The notes: generated by a model not told the origin, from the letters alone. DNA of 64,000 bases from Modicisalibacter radicis (GCF_900961225.1 NZ_CAAHFN010000054.1:248001-312000); one strand, 5' to 3'. Counted from the stretch's first letter, positions 23,542 to 33,035 are shown. Program-made: numbers and translations.

Positions 23542-24441
23542 TTAGCTCAGCGCCTCGGCCAGGGCCGTCAGCGTCTCGCCCACCGGCGCGTCGAGCTTGA
23601 GGGAATAGAGCGGATCGCCCCGGGTGTGGCCGCGGTTGATGCAGGCGATCGGCTTGCCGTCGCGCACCGCCTGACGGGCGAAACGGAACCCCGAATAGAC
23701 CATCAGCGACGAACCGGCGACCAGCAGCGCATCGGCCTCGGCCAGGGCCGCGAAGGCGGCATCGACCCGCGTGCGCGGCACGTTGTCGCCGAAGAACACC
23801 ACGTCGGGTTTCCAGATGCCGTCGCCGCAGCGGGTGCAATCGAGCACGCAGAAGCGCGAGAAATCCAGGCCGTCGAGATCCGCGTCACCGTCCGGGCCGA
23901 CCGTCGCGTCCAGCCCGAGCCAGTCGGGGTTGCGGGCCGCCAGCTGCTGATGCAGCGCATGACGCATGCGGCTGGCGCCACAGCCCATGCAGCGCACGAT
24001 CTCGGCGCGCCCGTGCAGATCGATGACGCGCCGGGAGCCGGCACGCTGGTGCAATCCGTCGACGTTCTGGGTAACCAGCGTGGCGACGCGCCCGAGCGCC
24101 TCGAGCCGCGCCAGGGCGTGGTGCGCCGGACCGGGGCGGGCGCCCTCGATGGCACGAAAGCCGATCAGGCTGCGCGCCCAGTAGCGCTGCCGGGTCGCCA
24201 AGCTGGCCATGAACGCCTGATGCTGGACCGGCGGCGAGCGCTTCCAGGCGCCCTTGGCATCACGGTAATCGGGGATGCCGCATTCGGTGCTGACCCCGGC
24301 GCCGGTGAGCACCATCAGCCGCGGGTGACGTTCGACGAACGCCAGCAGGGCCTCGAGCCGATCCTGCGACGCGGTGCCGTCAGCGCCACCCGGCGCTAGC
24401 CCGGGAGCCGACGCCGGGGGACTATCGTTGATCGTTGTCAT
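23542..24441 (-). CDS. Sir2-family NAD-dependent protein deacylase
   Basis: A 299-residue sirtuin, which removes acyl groups from protein lysines using NAD. The NAD-binding motif [16 protein letters not shown] lies around residues 50-65, with the [13 protein letters not shown] core containing Asn and Asp. The catalytic His is in VIDLHGRAE. The zinc ligands are two cysteine pairs, CMGCG and CTRCG, with an unusually long spacer between them. [12 protein letters not shown] follows. ATG 24441 is preferred because a longer frame upstream is non-coding in character. It is transcribed toward the outer-membrane gene and away from the diguanylate cyclase. Confidence 0.9.
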   Translation of the reverse strand: MTTINDSPPASAPGLAPGGADGTASQDRLEALLAFVERHPRLMVLTGAGVSTECGIPDYRDAKGAWKRSPPVQHQAFMASLATRQRYWARSLIGFRAIEGARPGPAHHALARLEALGRVATLVTQNVDGLHQRAGSRRVIDLHGRAEIVRCMGCGASRMRHALHQQLAARNPDWLGLDATVGPDGDADLDGLDFSRFCVLDCTRCGDGIWKPDVVFFGDNVPRTRVDAAFAALAEADALLVAGSSLMVYSGFRFARQAVRDGKPIACINRGHTRGDPLYSLKLDAPVGETLTALAEALS

Positions 24442-24533
24442 GCCATTTTCCACTGGCCGCAAGTCGGGTTTTGCGTCAAGGTAAAACGTCTCACACACCC
24501 TGCCCGGGTGCCAGATCAGGACCGTAACGCCGC

Positions 24534-25598
24534 ATGTCTGCCGACGCCTCCACACCCCGCCGCGATCCGCGCCTCGCCCTCTCCCGGCGCGCCTACCTGC
24601 CTCGCATTATCGGCCTGGGGCTGGGCTCGTTGTGCGTCGCGGCGACGCTTCATGAAAACGCCGCCGGGTGGCCGCTGTGGATGCTGCTGGCGATCAACGG
24701 CCTGGCCTGGCCGCACATTGCCCGCTGGTGGTCCACGCGCAGCGGCGACCCGCATACGCACGAACGCCGGCTGCTGCTGCTGGATACCCTGCTCGGCGGC
24801 ATGTGGATCGCGGCGATGGGTTTCAGCGTACTACCCAGCGCGGTTTTCGCCACATTGCTGTGCTTCAACAACATCGCCGTCGGCGGGCTGCGCATGCTCG
24901 CCCACGGGCTCATCGCATTGACTGGCGGCGCGGCCGGCGGCTGGCTGATCCTCGATCCGCCGACCTTCGCACTGGTGCCCACGCCGCTGACGTTGCTCGC
25001 CAGCCTGCCGCTGCTGATCGTCTACCCGCTGACGATCGGCCAGATCGTCTACCGCCAGGCCAAGGCGCTGGTCGAACAGAAACGCCTGCTGACCCGGCTC
25101 AGCCGTACCGACGGCCTCACCGGACTGTACAACCGCCGTCATTGGGAAACCCTGGTCGAACGCCACTTCGCCGACGAACACCCTCCGGTCACCCTGGCCC
25201 TCATCGATCTCGACCATTTCAAGCAGATCAACGATACCTTCGGCCATGCCATGGGCGACCAGATCCTGCGTCGCGCCGCGACCTTCCTGCGCGAGGCGCT
25301 GGGCGAGCGGGCCTTGGTGGGCCGTTACGGCGGCGAGGAGTTCGGCGTGCTGCTGCCCGACACGCCCATCGACCAGGCGCTGGCACTGCTCGACGGGCTG
25401 CGCGAACGCTTTCCGCATCCCGATGTCCAGGGCGACACCCTGCTGCCCTGCACGCTGAGTATCGGACTGGCCGAGCCGGCCGACACCCTGAGCGACTATC
25501 ACGACTGGCTGCGCCACGCCGACCAGGCGCTCTACAGCGCCAAGACCCAGGGCCGCAACCGGGTGGTCGCCTATACCCCCGTCACCCGCTCGGCCTGA
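24534..25598 (+). CDS. MASE2-type membrane diguanylate cyclase
   Basis: A 354-residue enzyme that makes cyclic di-GMP from two GTP. Residues about 20-175 hold several hydrophobic helices resembling the MASE2 sensor of AdrA/DgcC. The C-terminal GGDEF domain begins at SRTDGLTGLYNRRHW, with metal-binding Asp in LIDLDHFKQIND and the active-site loop RYGGEEFG. The allosteric RxxD site that should lie five residues before GGEEF is missing (GERA instead), so no classical product inhibition is expected. Cyclic di-GMP control of biofilm or exopolysaccharide is typical of the AdrA group. Confidence 0.9.
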   Translation: MSADASTPRRDPRLALSRRAYLPRIIGLGLGSLCVAATLHENAAGWPLWMLLAINGLAWPHIARWWSTRSGDPHTHERRLLLLDTLLGGMWIAAMGFSVLPSAVFATLLCFNNIAVGGLRMLAHGLIALTGGAAGGWLILDPPTFALVPTPLTLLASLPLLIVYPLTIGQIVYRQAKALVEQKRLLTRLSRTDGLTGLYNRRHWETLVERHFADEHPPVTLALIDLDHFKQINDTFGHAMGDQILRRAATFLREALGERALVGRYGGEEFGVLLPDTPIDQALALLDGLRERFPHPDVQGDTLLPCTLSIGLAEPADTLSDYHDWLRHADQALYSAKTQGRNRVVAYTPVTRSA

Positions 25599-25684
25599 AC
25601 CGTGCCGGCGGATGCATGGTGAGCGACGGCGGGCTTGGCTAGAATGGGCGTTTCATTCGCCCCGTCGCGGCAAGGATGTATGAG

Positions 25685-26596
25685 ATGGTCTGGCTGGAAT
25701 ACCTGTTACCGCTGATCTTCCTGGCACCGCTCGGCGCCACCGCCGGCATCGTGGTGGCGTTGCGCAACCTGCACGATGCCCGCGTGCATTCGCCGTTCGA
25801 CGCCCGGCCGCTGCGCGAGCCCGGCCAGGCCTTGCGCGACCGGCTCGACCGCGCCTTCACCAGCCTGTTCCTCAACGGCGCGCTGGGGCCGATCGTGATC
25901 CTCGCGCCGCTGACCTTCGGCATGGGCCGCATGCTCTTCGCCGACGAACAGATCTGGTTCGAGTGGGCACTCTACGGGCTGCTCTGCTCGGCGCTGGTGC
26001 TGCTGTTCTGCTTTTTGCTGATGCGCGACTTCCAGCGCATCCGCCGGCTCAAGCTGGGCCTGGCCTGCGAGCTGGCGGTGGGCCAGGAACTCGAACGCCT
26101 GATTCGCCCCGAGGACCATCCTTACTTCGTGTTCCACGATATCCCCAGCGATACCTTCACCATCGACCACGTGGCGCTGACGCCCTTCGGAGTGTTCGTG
26201 ATCGAGACCCGCGCGCGCACTCATCCGCTGGATGCCGCCGGCCAGCCCCGGGACAAGGTCACCGTGGAAAGCCAGCGACTGCGTTTCCCCGGCTGGAGCG
26301 AGCGCCAGCCGCTGCGCAAGACCCGCCAGGCGGCGGGCTGGATGCGCCACTGGCTGGCCCGCGAGTGCGGGCTCGACGTGCCGGTGCGTGGCGTGCTGGT
26401 GCTGCCCGGCTGGCGGATCGACAACGGCGAGGCACCCGACGACCTGCTGGTGGTCAGCGGCGAGGGGCTGGCCCGGCTGCTCGCCGAGGCGCGACTCGGC
26501 GAGTTCAGCGATGCCATGCACGACGACGTGGCCCGCGCGCTGACCCGGCGCGCCGCGCTGCTCGACGATCGCCGCCGCGAACGCGCGTCGGTCTAG
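25685..26596 (+). CDS. NERD-domain membrane protein
   Basis: A 303-residue protein with three N-terminal hydrophobic helices (about residues 7-27, 56-78 and 92-115), then a NERD (nuclease-related) domain (FVFHDIPSDTFTIDHVALTPFGVFVIETRAR). The ATG at 25685 fits the AAGGA site at 25672-25676 better than the ATG at 25676. The restriction-endonuclease-like core normally needs Asp, Glu and Lys. Here the IDH and ET elements are present, but the expected lysine after ET is arginine (ETRAR), so catalysis is uncertain. Its last four bases overlap the last four of the convergent gene. Confidence 0.8.
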   Translation: MVWLEYLLPLIFLAPLGATAGIVVALRNLHDARVHSPFDARPLREPGQALRDRLDRAFTSLFLNGALGPIVILAPLTFGMGRMLFADEQIWFEWALYGLLCSALVLLFCFLLMRDFQRIRRLKLGLACELAVGQELERLIRPEDHPYFVFHDIPSDTFTIDHVALTPFGVFVIETRARTHPLDAAGQPRDKVTVESQRLRFPGWSERQPLRKTRQAAGWMRHWLARECGLDVPVRGVLVLPGWRIDNGEAPDDLLVVSGEGLARLLAEARLGEFSDAMHDDVARALTRRAALLDDRRRERASV

Positions 26597-27078
26597 CCCT
26601 CGCCGGCCCCGCGCAACCCGGCCAGCACCGCCGGCTTCAGCGCCACCAGCGCCTCGCCGGAAACGGCGCTGACCACGATCAGCCGACGCGTCGCCCGCCC
26701 CCCGCCATAGCCCAGCCACAACGGCAGCGTTACCGCATCGGGCGCGCGTTCCTGGAGCCGGGCGCTGCGCAGCCGCCGCGAGGCCAGCCGCTCCCAGAAC
26801 CACAGCCGCGCCACACGCTCGGGCGGCACCGGCTCTCCCCCGGCCAGCGACACCTCGTCGGCGGCATCGCGCGTTTCGGGCAGTGGCCCCGGCCACAGCA
26901 AGGCCCGGCGTGCCTGGCGGTGGCACAGTAGCCAGGCGCTCGGCGAGGCGTCCGCCAGGCCCAACGGATAGGCCCACAGTCCCAGTCGCGCCGACTCGAA
27001 ACGCCGCGCCCCCAGCCGGGCCAGGCGTGCCATGGCCGTGGCTTCGTCGATACGCCGCGGCAGCGCGTAATCAGCCAT
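26593..27078 (-). CDS. Unknown protein coupled to a sodium:solute symporter
   Basis: A 161-residue soluble protein beginning MADYALPRRIDEATAMARL and rich in Arg, Ala and Trp, with no signal peptide or membrane segment. A central WLLCHRQARRALLWPGPLPE stretch and a late GYGGGRATRRLIVVSAVSGE stretch look like core beta strands. I do not recognise the family. It starts inside the end of the upstream symporter gene (8-base overlap), so it should be translated from the same message, possibly as a cytosolic modulator of the transporter. Confidence 0.65.
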   Translation of the reverse strand: MADYALPRRIDEATAMARLARLGARRFESARLGLWAYPLGLADASPSAWLLCHRQARRALLWPGPLPETRDAADEVSLAGGEPVPPERVARLWFWERLASRRLRSARLQERAPDAVTLPLWLGYGGGRATRRLIVVSAVSGEALVALKPAVLAGLRGAGEG

Positions 27079-28699
27079 TGGCCCAGCTCTGGAACAGCGC
27101 GAGCGCCGTGAGTACCACGCAGAACCAGACCAGCAGCCCGATGCAGCGCCGACGCGTCAGCCGCGCTTCGGCGGTGACCTCGCTGGCCTTGCCGGCGCGC
27201 GTCGACAGCACCGCCTGCATGTCCGGCGCGGTCTCGTCGATCACCACGTCGGCGAGCTGCTCGCGGTTCGGCGCCGGCGACGTCAGGCTGACGCCATAAC
27301 CCACCGCCAGCGACACCGCCACGCCGATGACGTTGTTGTAGAGCCAGGAGATGTCCTGCGTGCTCGACACCAGCCACACCGCCGCCATGCCGGCGATCAG
27401 CCCGGCCATCGCGCCGCGGGCATTGGTGCGATGGCTGAGCATCCCCAGCAGGAAGACCCCCAGCAGCGCACCGTAGAACCACGAGCCGATGCGGTTGACG
27501 GCCTCGATCACCGGCCCGAGGTTACCGGCGAAGAAGGCGAACAACGTGGCGTAGATGCCCCAGAACACCGTCGCCCAGCGCGACACCTTGAGGTAGTGCG
27601 CCTCGCTGGCGTCACGCTTGGCGTAGCGGCTGTAGAAGTCGCGCACGCTGACCGCCGACAGCGAATTGAGCGCCGAATCGAGGCTCGACATCGCCGCCGC
27701 GAACACCCCGGCGATCACCAGCCCGGCGAGCCCCGGGGGAAAGGCATTGACCACATAGCGGGGAAACAGCTCGTTGAGATTGTCCGGCGCCGTCAGGCCG
27801 TGCTGGTCGTAGTAGGTGGCAAGCATCACGCCGATGAACAGGAACAGCAGCATCTGCGGAATCAACAGATAGCCGCCTATCAACAGCGACCGCTGTCCCT
27901 CCTGGATGCTGGGGCTGGTCAACACCCGCTGGATCTGACTCTGGTCGGTGCCGAAATAGGCGATGTGCAGGAATACCCCGCCGATCAGTCCCGCCCATAG
28001 CGAGTAGGTCACGGTGGGATCGAGCGACAGGTCGATGGCATCGAACATGCCCTGGGCGGCACCGAAGGCGAGGACATCGCTCCAGCCGCCGGGCAGGCTG
28101 CCGATCAGCAGGAACATGCTGACGATGGCACCCATCCACAGCACGAACATCTGGATCACGTCGGTCCAGATCACCGCGCTGATCCCGCCGAGCACCGTAT
28201 AGCTCACCGCCAGCACCGCCATGACCACGATCGTCAGGTTGACGTCCCAGCCGGTGACCACCGACAGCACCAGCGCCGGGGCATAGAGCACCACCCCGGT
28301 GGCCAGCCCGCGGGCGACCAGAAACAGCGCCGCGCTCAAGCTGCGCGTCGCCGGGCCGAAGCGGCGCTCGAGCAGTTCGTAGATGCTGTAGACTCCGGCG
28401 CGGTGGAAGACCGGTACCAGTAGAAAGATCAGCACCGCCATGGCGATCGGTACGTTGATGAAGGTGACCAGTCGTTCCAGGCCTCCGTCGAAGCCCCAGC
28501 CCGGCGCGCCGATGAAGGTGATCGCGCTGGCCTGGGTGGCCATCACCGACAGGCCGATCGCCCAGCCGGGGATCTTGCGACCGCCGAGAAAGTAATCCTG
28601 GGTATCGCTCTGGCCACGCCCGAAACGCGCGCCGATGAAGGCGATCGCCAGGATATAGATCACCAGAACCGTGCTATCCAGCCAAGTGAACTCGCTCAC
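27071..28699 (-). CDS. Sodium:solute symporter family permease (SLC5-like)
   Basis: A 542-residue sodium symporter of the SSS family, with about thirteen helices and a basic cytoplasmic loop before the last helix. Features are FLGGRKIPGWAIGLSVMATQASAITFIGAPGWGF near the N-terminus, FGTDQSQIQRVL, and SSLDSALNSLSAVSVRDFY, the region that carries sodium-binding Ser/Thr. The pattern resembles the SLC5/SGLT-like group that takes up sugars, vitamins or organic anions. The GTG at 28699 follows AGGGA. The next gene (26593-27078) overlaps by 8 bases. The RNase I-like gene lies 47 bases upstream on the same strand. Confidence 0.9.
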   Translation of the reverse strand: MSEFTWLDSTVLVIYILAIAFIGARFGRGQSDTQDYFLGGRKIPGWAIGLSVMATQASAITFIGAPGWGFDGGLERLVTFINVPIAMAVLIFLLVPVFHRAGVYSIYELLERRFGPATRSLSAALFLVARGLATGVVLYAPALVLSVVTGWDVNLTIVVMAVLAVSYTVLGGISAVIWTDVIQMFVLWMGAIVSMFLLIGSLPGGWSDVLAFGAAQGMFDAIDLSLDPTVTYSLWAGLIGGVFLHIAYFGTDQSQIQRVLTSPSIQEGQRSLLIGGYLLIPQMLLFLFIGVMLATYYDQHGLTAPDNLNELFPRYVVNAFPPGLAGLVIAGVFAAAMSSLDSALNSLSAVSVRDFYSRYAKRDASEAHYLKVSRWATVFWGIYATLFAFFAGNLGPVIEAVNRIGSWFYGALLGVFLLGMLSHRTNARGAMAGLIAGMAAVWLVSSTQDISWLYNNVIGVAVSLAVGYGVSLTSPAPNREQLADVVIDETAPDMQAVLSTRAGKASEVTAEARLTRRRCIGLLVWFCVVLTALALFQSWANG

Positions 28700-28746
28700 G
28701 TCCCTGCCCTTTTCAAAGACACATACGACTCTAAATTAGCAGGGTT

Positions 28747-29562
28747 TCACTGCATTGCCGGCTGGCCGAGTTCGAAATCGGCGATGCGCACCCTCGCGGC
28801 ACAGCGCCCGCGACGCAGCGGCATCAGGCTCTCCGCGGCCGGGAACGTCGCCAGCGCGTCGGCATCGATACCGATGCGCACTTCGGTCAGCAGCCGGTTG
28901 CCGCGCCCGCCGCAAACCAGCTGCAGGGCGCGCCCGTCAGCGCCGCCGAGGGCCGCCCCGAAGGCCTCGATCAATGCGTTGCGCGCCACCGTGCCACCCT
29001 GGTTGAGCACCACGAAATCGGCGAAGGCACTGGCATTGACCGCCGCGACGAGGTCCACGGCGGTGTCGAAATAGGCCTCGGCAGGCAGGTTCAGGCAGGC
29101 GGCATGCTTGGCGTACTGATAACGATCGAGACAACTCGCGCGACCCGGCATGGCCTCGTCGAGCTCATCGGCCAGCGCCTCGGGCAGTTCGAACGGCGAG
29201 TGCGCGCGGCAAAAGCCGCCCCGGGGACGCGACCGCTCGGCGAAGCACCCCTCGGCCCACCAGCGCTGGCGCGTCATGCCCCGCGCGGCGAAGCGTTCGG
29301 GCAGCGAGGGCCACAGGCCATGCAGCACGAACCCCTCATCGGCGGCATCGCGCAGGCGCGGATCGCGGCATTCGCGAGGCGGCTGATTGCGTGTTTCGCA
29401 GAACCCGGGGTGCCAGGTCAGCGCCAGCGTGTAGTGAGCGAACCCCCCGGCGTCGAGGGCCGGCTGCGCCTGGGCCGATGCCGACACGGCAAGGCAGGCG
29501 CCCAGCAACAGCGCGGCGACGAATCCCCCGCCCGGGACGACCCCCTGGATGGCTCGCTTCAT
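28747..29562 (-). CDS. RNase T2/RNase I family protein with altered active site
   Basis: A 271-residue periplasmic protein of the RNase T2 superfamily, close in layout to E. coli RNase I, which degrades RNA to cyclic phosphates. A signal peptide ends near ASAQA. The first active-site block is FVLHGLWPS (His81). The second, normally SCLERYEYAKHGAC, reads SCLDRYQYAKHAAC. Lys152 and His153 are kept, but the catalytic glutamate position is Gln149 (codon CAG, checked on the strand). The cysteines for the conserved disulfides remain. An LGAC lipobox-like stretch in the signal peptide makes lipid attachment a remote option. Activity may be reduced or lost. Confidence 0.88.
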   Translation of the reverse strand: MKRAIQGVVPGGGFVAALLLGACLAVSASAQAQPALDAGGFAHYTLALTWHPGFCETRNQPPRECRDPRLRDAADEGFVLHGLWPSLPERFAARGMTRQRWWAEGCFAERSRPRGGFCRAHSPFELPEALADELDEAMPGRASCLDRYQYAKHAACLNLPAEAYFDTAVDLVAAVNASAFADFVVLNQGGTVARNALIEAFGAALGGADGRALQLVCGGRGNRLLTEVRIGIDADALATFPAAESLMPLRRGRCAARVRIADFELGQPAMQ

Positions 29563-29788
29563 GGTGTCTTACCGCCTGTCGTTGATGTCGATGGCCTCGG
29601 GCCGGCGTGGACCTTGACGATCCGCACGGGACTGTGGCACATTGAACTCAGTAGGTTAGCAAGTTGCATATAGTCAGTTGTACTCGAGTCCTTCGGTAGC
29701 CTGGTATATCTCCTTTGTTTTACCCACTGCATCTCGGGGTATCACCCGGCAAATCGTAAAGAGCGCCTAGCGCGCAAGGATAGTCAAA

Positions 29789-29992
29789 ATGGCAACTGGC
29801 ACAGTCAAGTGGTTCAACGACAGCAAAGGCTTCGGCTTCATCTCTCCCGCCGACGGCGGTGACGACCTTTTCGCCCACTTCTCGGAAATTCAGGCCGAAG
29901 GCTTCAAGTCTCTGCAGGACGGTCAAGAGGTTTCCTTTGACGTGACTCAGGGCAAGAAAGGCCTGCAAGCCGCGAACATCAAGGCGCTCTAA
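29789..29992 (+). CDS. CspA-family cold-shock protein
   Basis: A 67-residue single-stranded nucleic-acid-binding protein. The two RNP motifs are KGFGFISP (RNP1) and DLFAHFSEI (RNP2), and the protein ends ANIKAL. It is full length for the family. The start follows AAGGA eight bases before the ATG. The leader before the gene is AT-richer than its surroundings and could hold the long cold-responsive 5' UTR usual for such genes, but I cannot define its start. A strong terminator follows. Whether it is cold-induced or constitutive cannot be told. Confidence 0.97.
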   Translation: MATGTVKWFNDSKGFGFISPADGGDDLFAHFSEIQAEGFKSLQDGQEVSFDVTQGKKGLQAANIKAL

Positions 29993-30032
29993 CTTCCGGT
30001 TGGATCGCTCTCGAACCGCAAGGCTTCGAGTG

Positions 30033-30064
30033 ACCGGGCCCGCTCAGGCGGGCCCGGTTTTTTT
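30033..30064 (+). terminator. Rho-independent terminator of the cold-shock gene
   Basis: ACCGGGCCCGC-TCAG-GCGGGCCCGGT, an 11-bp perfect stem followed by seven T residues (30058-30064). The strongest terminator in the window. Confidence 0.93.
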
Positions 30065-30103
30065 GTGTCTGACGCTCGAGCCGCCCCTTCCAGACCCGCA
30101 CTA

Positions 30104-31441
30104 TTAGTCCCCCTTCAGGCGCCCGCCCATCTCCTGCGCCAGGTCCACGGCGTAGTGATCGGTCATCCCGCCGATGAAATCGAGCATCCGCCGATAGCTG
30201 TCGTACAGCGTCCAGGTCGGCCTGGGGGTGTTCTCGCCGATCAGCGCCAGCACGCGCTGATGCTTGAAGGTCGAGCTGCCGTGATGATGGAGTTCGTGGG
30301 CGGCGCCGATGAACGCCTCGAGCAGAATGCCCAGCGTGGTATAGGCGCCGATCTCCAGCTTGGCCTTGCGCTCGTTCTGGAAGATTCGCTCGCGCGCCAG
30401 CTGCTTGGCCGAGGTGACGCCCCAGCCCAGGTCCGGGTGGCAGAGCTCGAGCAGATCGTCCTGCAACGCGCCGTTGAGGAGCTCCTGTTCATGCTGGACG
30501 AACACCTCGCCGACATCGTTGACCGCACGCTCCATCGCCGCTCCGCGCAACGCGGCGATGCAGCGCCGCTGCGAGACGCCGGCGGCGCGCATATCGGGGT
30601 ACTCGGCCGGCTCGCCCCCGGCGATCTGAGTCAGCACATCGGCGACTTCGTCGAAACGCAGAATGCCCATTTCCAGGCCATCCTCGAGATCGAGCAGTGC
30701 ATAGCAGATATCGTCGGCGGCCTCGACCAGGTAGGCCAGGGGATGGCGGCACCAGGCCCAGTCGTCGCGTCGCTTGAGACCCAGGCGCTCGGCGACCTCG
30801 GCGAGCGTGACCCGTTCCGACTGGTAGGCGCCGAACTTGCCGGCGCGACCGCCATGCTCGACCGTCCACGGGTACTTGAGCATGGTGCCCAGCGTCGCCG
30901 CGGTCAGGCGCATGCCGCCGCGGAACTGGTTGTATTCGATCTGGGTGACGATACGAAAGCCCTGGGCGTTGCCCTCGTAGGTCAGCAGATCCTCGCGCTG
31001 GGTCTCCGTGAGCCCCTCGAGCAGGCCGCTGCCGTCGCTTCCGGCACGCTTGAACCAGTCGCGGATGGCGTACTCGCCGGCGTGGCCGAAGGGTGGATTG
31101 CCGATGTCGTGCCCCAGGCAGGCAGCCTGGATGATCACCCCCAGGTCGGCCGGAGTGATCCAGTCCGGCAGGCGGTGGGACAGTTTCTCGCCGACGATCA
31201 TGCCCAGCGAACGCCCCACGCAGCCGACCTCCAGCGAATGGGTCAGGCGAGTATGGATATGGTCGTTGTCGGTCAACGGATGCACCTGCGTCTTGCGTCC
31301 CAGGCGCCGAAACGAGCCGGCGAAGACGATGCGATCGTGATCCTTGTGGAACGGGCTACGACCGACTTCGTCACGCGCGGCGCGCGGCTTGTCGTTGAGC
31401 CGATGCGGATCGAGCAGGCGTTCCCAGTGCATCTGCGTCAT
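30104..31441 (-). CDS. dgt: dGTP triphosphohydrolase (dGTPase)
   Basis: A 445-residue HD-domain enzyme that cleaves dGTP to deoxyguanosine and triphosphate, adjusting deoxynucleotide pools. The HD metal ligands are in RLTHSLEVG (near residue 65) and CLGHDIGNPPFGHAGE (near residue 110), with a later AADDICYALLDLED helix. The DRIVFAGSFRRLGRKTQV opening is typical of the family. The length is somewhat below E. coli Dgt (about 505), as in the shorter group 2 members. It is convergent with the cold-shock gene. Confidence 0.93.
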   Translation of the reverse strand: MTQMHWERLLDPHRLNDKPRAARDEVGRSPFHKDHDRIVFAGSFRRLGRKTQVHPLTDNDHIHTRLTHSLEVGCVGRSLGMIVGEKLSHRLPDWITPADLGVIIQAACLGHDIGNPPFGHAGEYAIRDWFKRAGSDGSGLLEGLTETQREDLLTYEGNAQGFRIVTQIEYNQFRGGMRLTAATLGTMLKYPWTVEHGGRAGKFGAYQSERVTLAEVAERLGLKRRDDWAWCRHPLAYLVEAADDICYALLDLEDGLEMGILRFDEVADVLTQIAGGEPAEYPDMRAAGVSQRRCIAALRGAAMERAVNDVGEVFVQHEQELLNGALQDDLLELCHPDLGWGVTSAKQLARERIFQNERKAKLEIGAYTTLGILLEAFIGAAHELHHHGSSTFKHQRVLALIGENTPRPTWTLYDSYRRMLDFIGGMTDHYAVDLAQEMGGRLKGD

Positions 31442-31592
31442 GGTGCTCCCTTGGTCGTGGCGACGGCGTGGTGATAGGGCCTGTCGTTATTCTACGTCAC
31501 TAGCCGGGCCACGGGACCAACCCCGTGTTGCTCGAAGCGCCATCCCGGCGGCAGCTCAAGGCACCAGCATGGCTATCGTCGCTCGCGCGCAC

Positions 31593-33035
31593 TCAGTAAG
31601 CTCGGATCATCGCCGCCAGGTCCTCGGACAGCGGGTCGAGGACCTGCGACCAGGACAGGTACGGGGTCTGCGAAGTACCGTTGACCAGCACGCTGAACGA
31701 GCCCCAGCGACCCTCCAGGGTGCGGAAGTAGCCGCCGATCGAGCGTACCGCATAGGGCTGGTTGAGAGTCCCGGTCTTGAGCATCACATGGCTCTGGAAC
31801 AGCGGGTCGCCGCGGCGGATGAAGCGCATCGGGCCGTTTTCCGGCAGTTGCAGCCCGGCCACGAAGGTCGGGAACAGCGCCGGACGCCGGTACATCGCCT
31901 CGAGCAGGGCATTGACGCCCCGGGCCGAGGTGCGGTTCTCGGTGGTCAGGCCGCTGCCGCTGAGCAGGGTGACCGGCCCGTGGCCGGGCACGCCGTCGAC
32001 GAACGCCTCGAGCGCCTCGCCGCCCTCGGCCAGGTTCGCCCGCGGGGTGTCGACCAGGTCCAGGCTCAGGGTGTCGGCCATGAAGTTGTTGGAATAATTC
32101 AGCGTGCGCAGCAGCAGCTCCTGCAGCGGCTTGCCATCCACCGCGGCAAGCTGCCGGGCACTGTCGGGCGGCCGGGTATCGCTGATCGCGCTGCCCCCGG
32201 TGACCGCTATTCCGGCCCGTGCGAGCATCGCCATCAGCGTCTGCGCGGCCTGGCCGGCCGGATCGGAACTGGCACGATAGACCGCCTGTGGATAGCTTTG
32301 CAGGGGGATCTGGCCACGGATCGCCAGCACGTCGCCCTGGGCGTCGGTGATGCGCTCGGCGCTAATACGCGTGTCGCCGCCGCGGGCCACGGTGGTCACG
32401 TGATTGTCGATGCGCGTGGTGGGCTCGACGGTATCGCAGCTCAGGATGCGTGCTTCGTCGCCCTGGCGGCCGCCGGGCAGCACGTTGAGACACCAGTTGC
32501 CGTAATTCACCGCCGCCGAGGAGAGCAGCGCACTGTAGGCGTTGTCGGTCCGCGTCCGGGTCCGACAGCGGTCGGTGGTCAGGCACGCCACCGGGCCGAA
32601 GCGCCACTGGCTGATCACCAGTTGGCCATCGATCGCGCTCACGCCCTGCAGGCGCAGGCGCTGGATCAGCCGCCACAGATCCTCGGAGGTCAGCGCCGGA
32701 TCGCCGCCGCCCTCGAAGACCAGATCGCCATGCAGGACGCCTTGCGCATCGACCGATCCACTCGATACCAGACGCGTGGTGAAGCGGTGCTGCGGCCCCC
32801 AGCGATCCAGTGCCGCGGCGGCGATGTACAGCTTGGACACCGAGGCCGGCGAAAGCTGGCGCTGCGGGTCGATCTCGCCGAGCACCGCCCCGCTGTCGAG
32901 CAGTTGCGCCTTGGCGCTGATGCGAAAGCCGCTGTCGGCGAGCCGGGCGACGTAATCGAAACCGGCGGCCAGGCCGGGCGTGGCGGAACCCAGCAAGGTC
33001 AGCGAGATCAACACGGCAGCGAGCGGGCGAAGCAT
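31593..33035 (-). CDS. dacB: D-alanyl-D-alanine carboxypeptidase/endopeptidase (PBP4)
   Basis: A 480-residue periplasmic class C penicillin-binding protein that trims or cleaves peptidoglycan cross-links. A signal peptide (MLRPLAAVLISLTLLGSATPGLAAG) is present. The three active-site motifs are in order: SVSK in LSPASVSKLYIAAAAL near residue 83, SNN in LNYSNNFMADTL near residue 315, and KTG in MLKTGTLNQPYAV near residue 425. The large insert between the first two is usual for PBP4. It is full length, alone, and followed by dgt on the same strand after 151 bases. Confidence 0.95.
   Translation of the reverse strand: MLRPLAAVLISLTLLGSATPGLAAGFDYVARLADSGFRISAKAQLLDSGAVLGEIDPQRQLSPASVSKLYIAAAALDRWGPQHRFTTRLVSSGSVDAQGVLHGDLVFEGGGDPALTSEDLWRLIQRLRLQGVSAIDGQLVISQWRFGPVACLTTDRCRTRTRTDNAYSALLSSAAVNYGNWCLNVLPGGRQGDEARILSCDTVEPTTRIDNHVTTVARGGDTRISAERITDAQGDVLAIRGQIPLQSYPQAVYRASSDPAGQAAQTLMAMLARAGIAVTGGSAISDTRPPDSARQLAAVDGKPLQELLLRTLNYSNNFMADTLSLDLVDTPRANLAEGGEALEAFVDGVPGHGPVTLLSGSGLTTENRTSARGVNALLEAMYRRPALFPTFVAGLQLPENGPMRFIRRGDPLFQSHVMLKTGTLNQPYAVRSIGGYFRTLEGRWGSFSVLVNGTSQTPYLSWSQVLDPLSEDLAAMIRAY

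Noticed and set aside
28747..29562. LGAC in the RNase I signal peptide as a lipobox
   Set aside because: The hydrophobic core continues past the cysteine and a better signal peptidase I site (ASA) follows; RNase I relatives are soluble periplasmic proteins.
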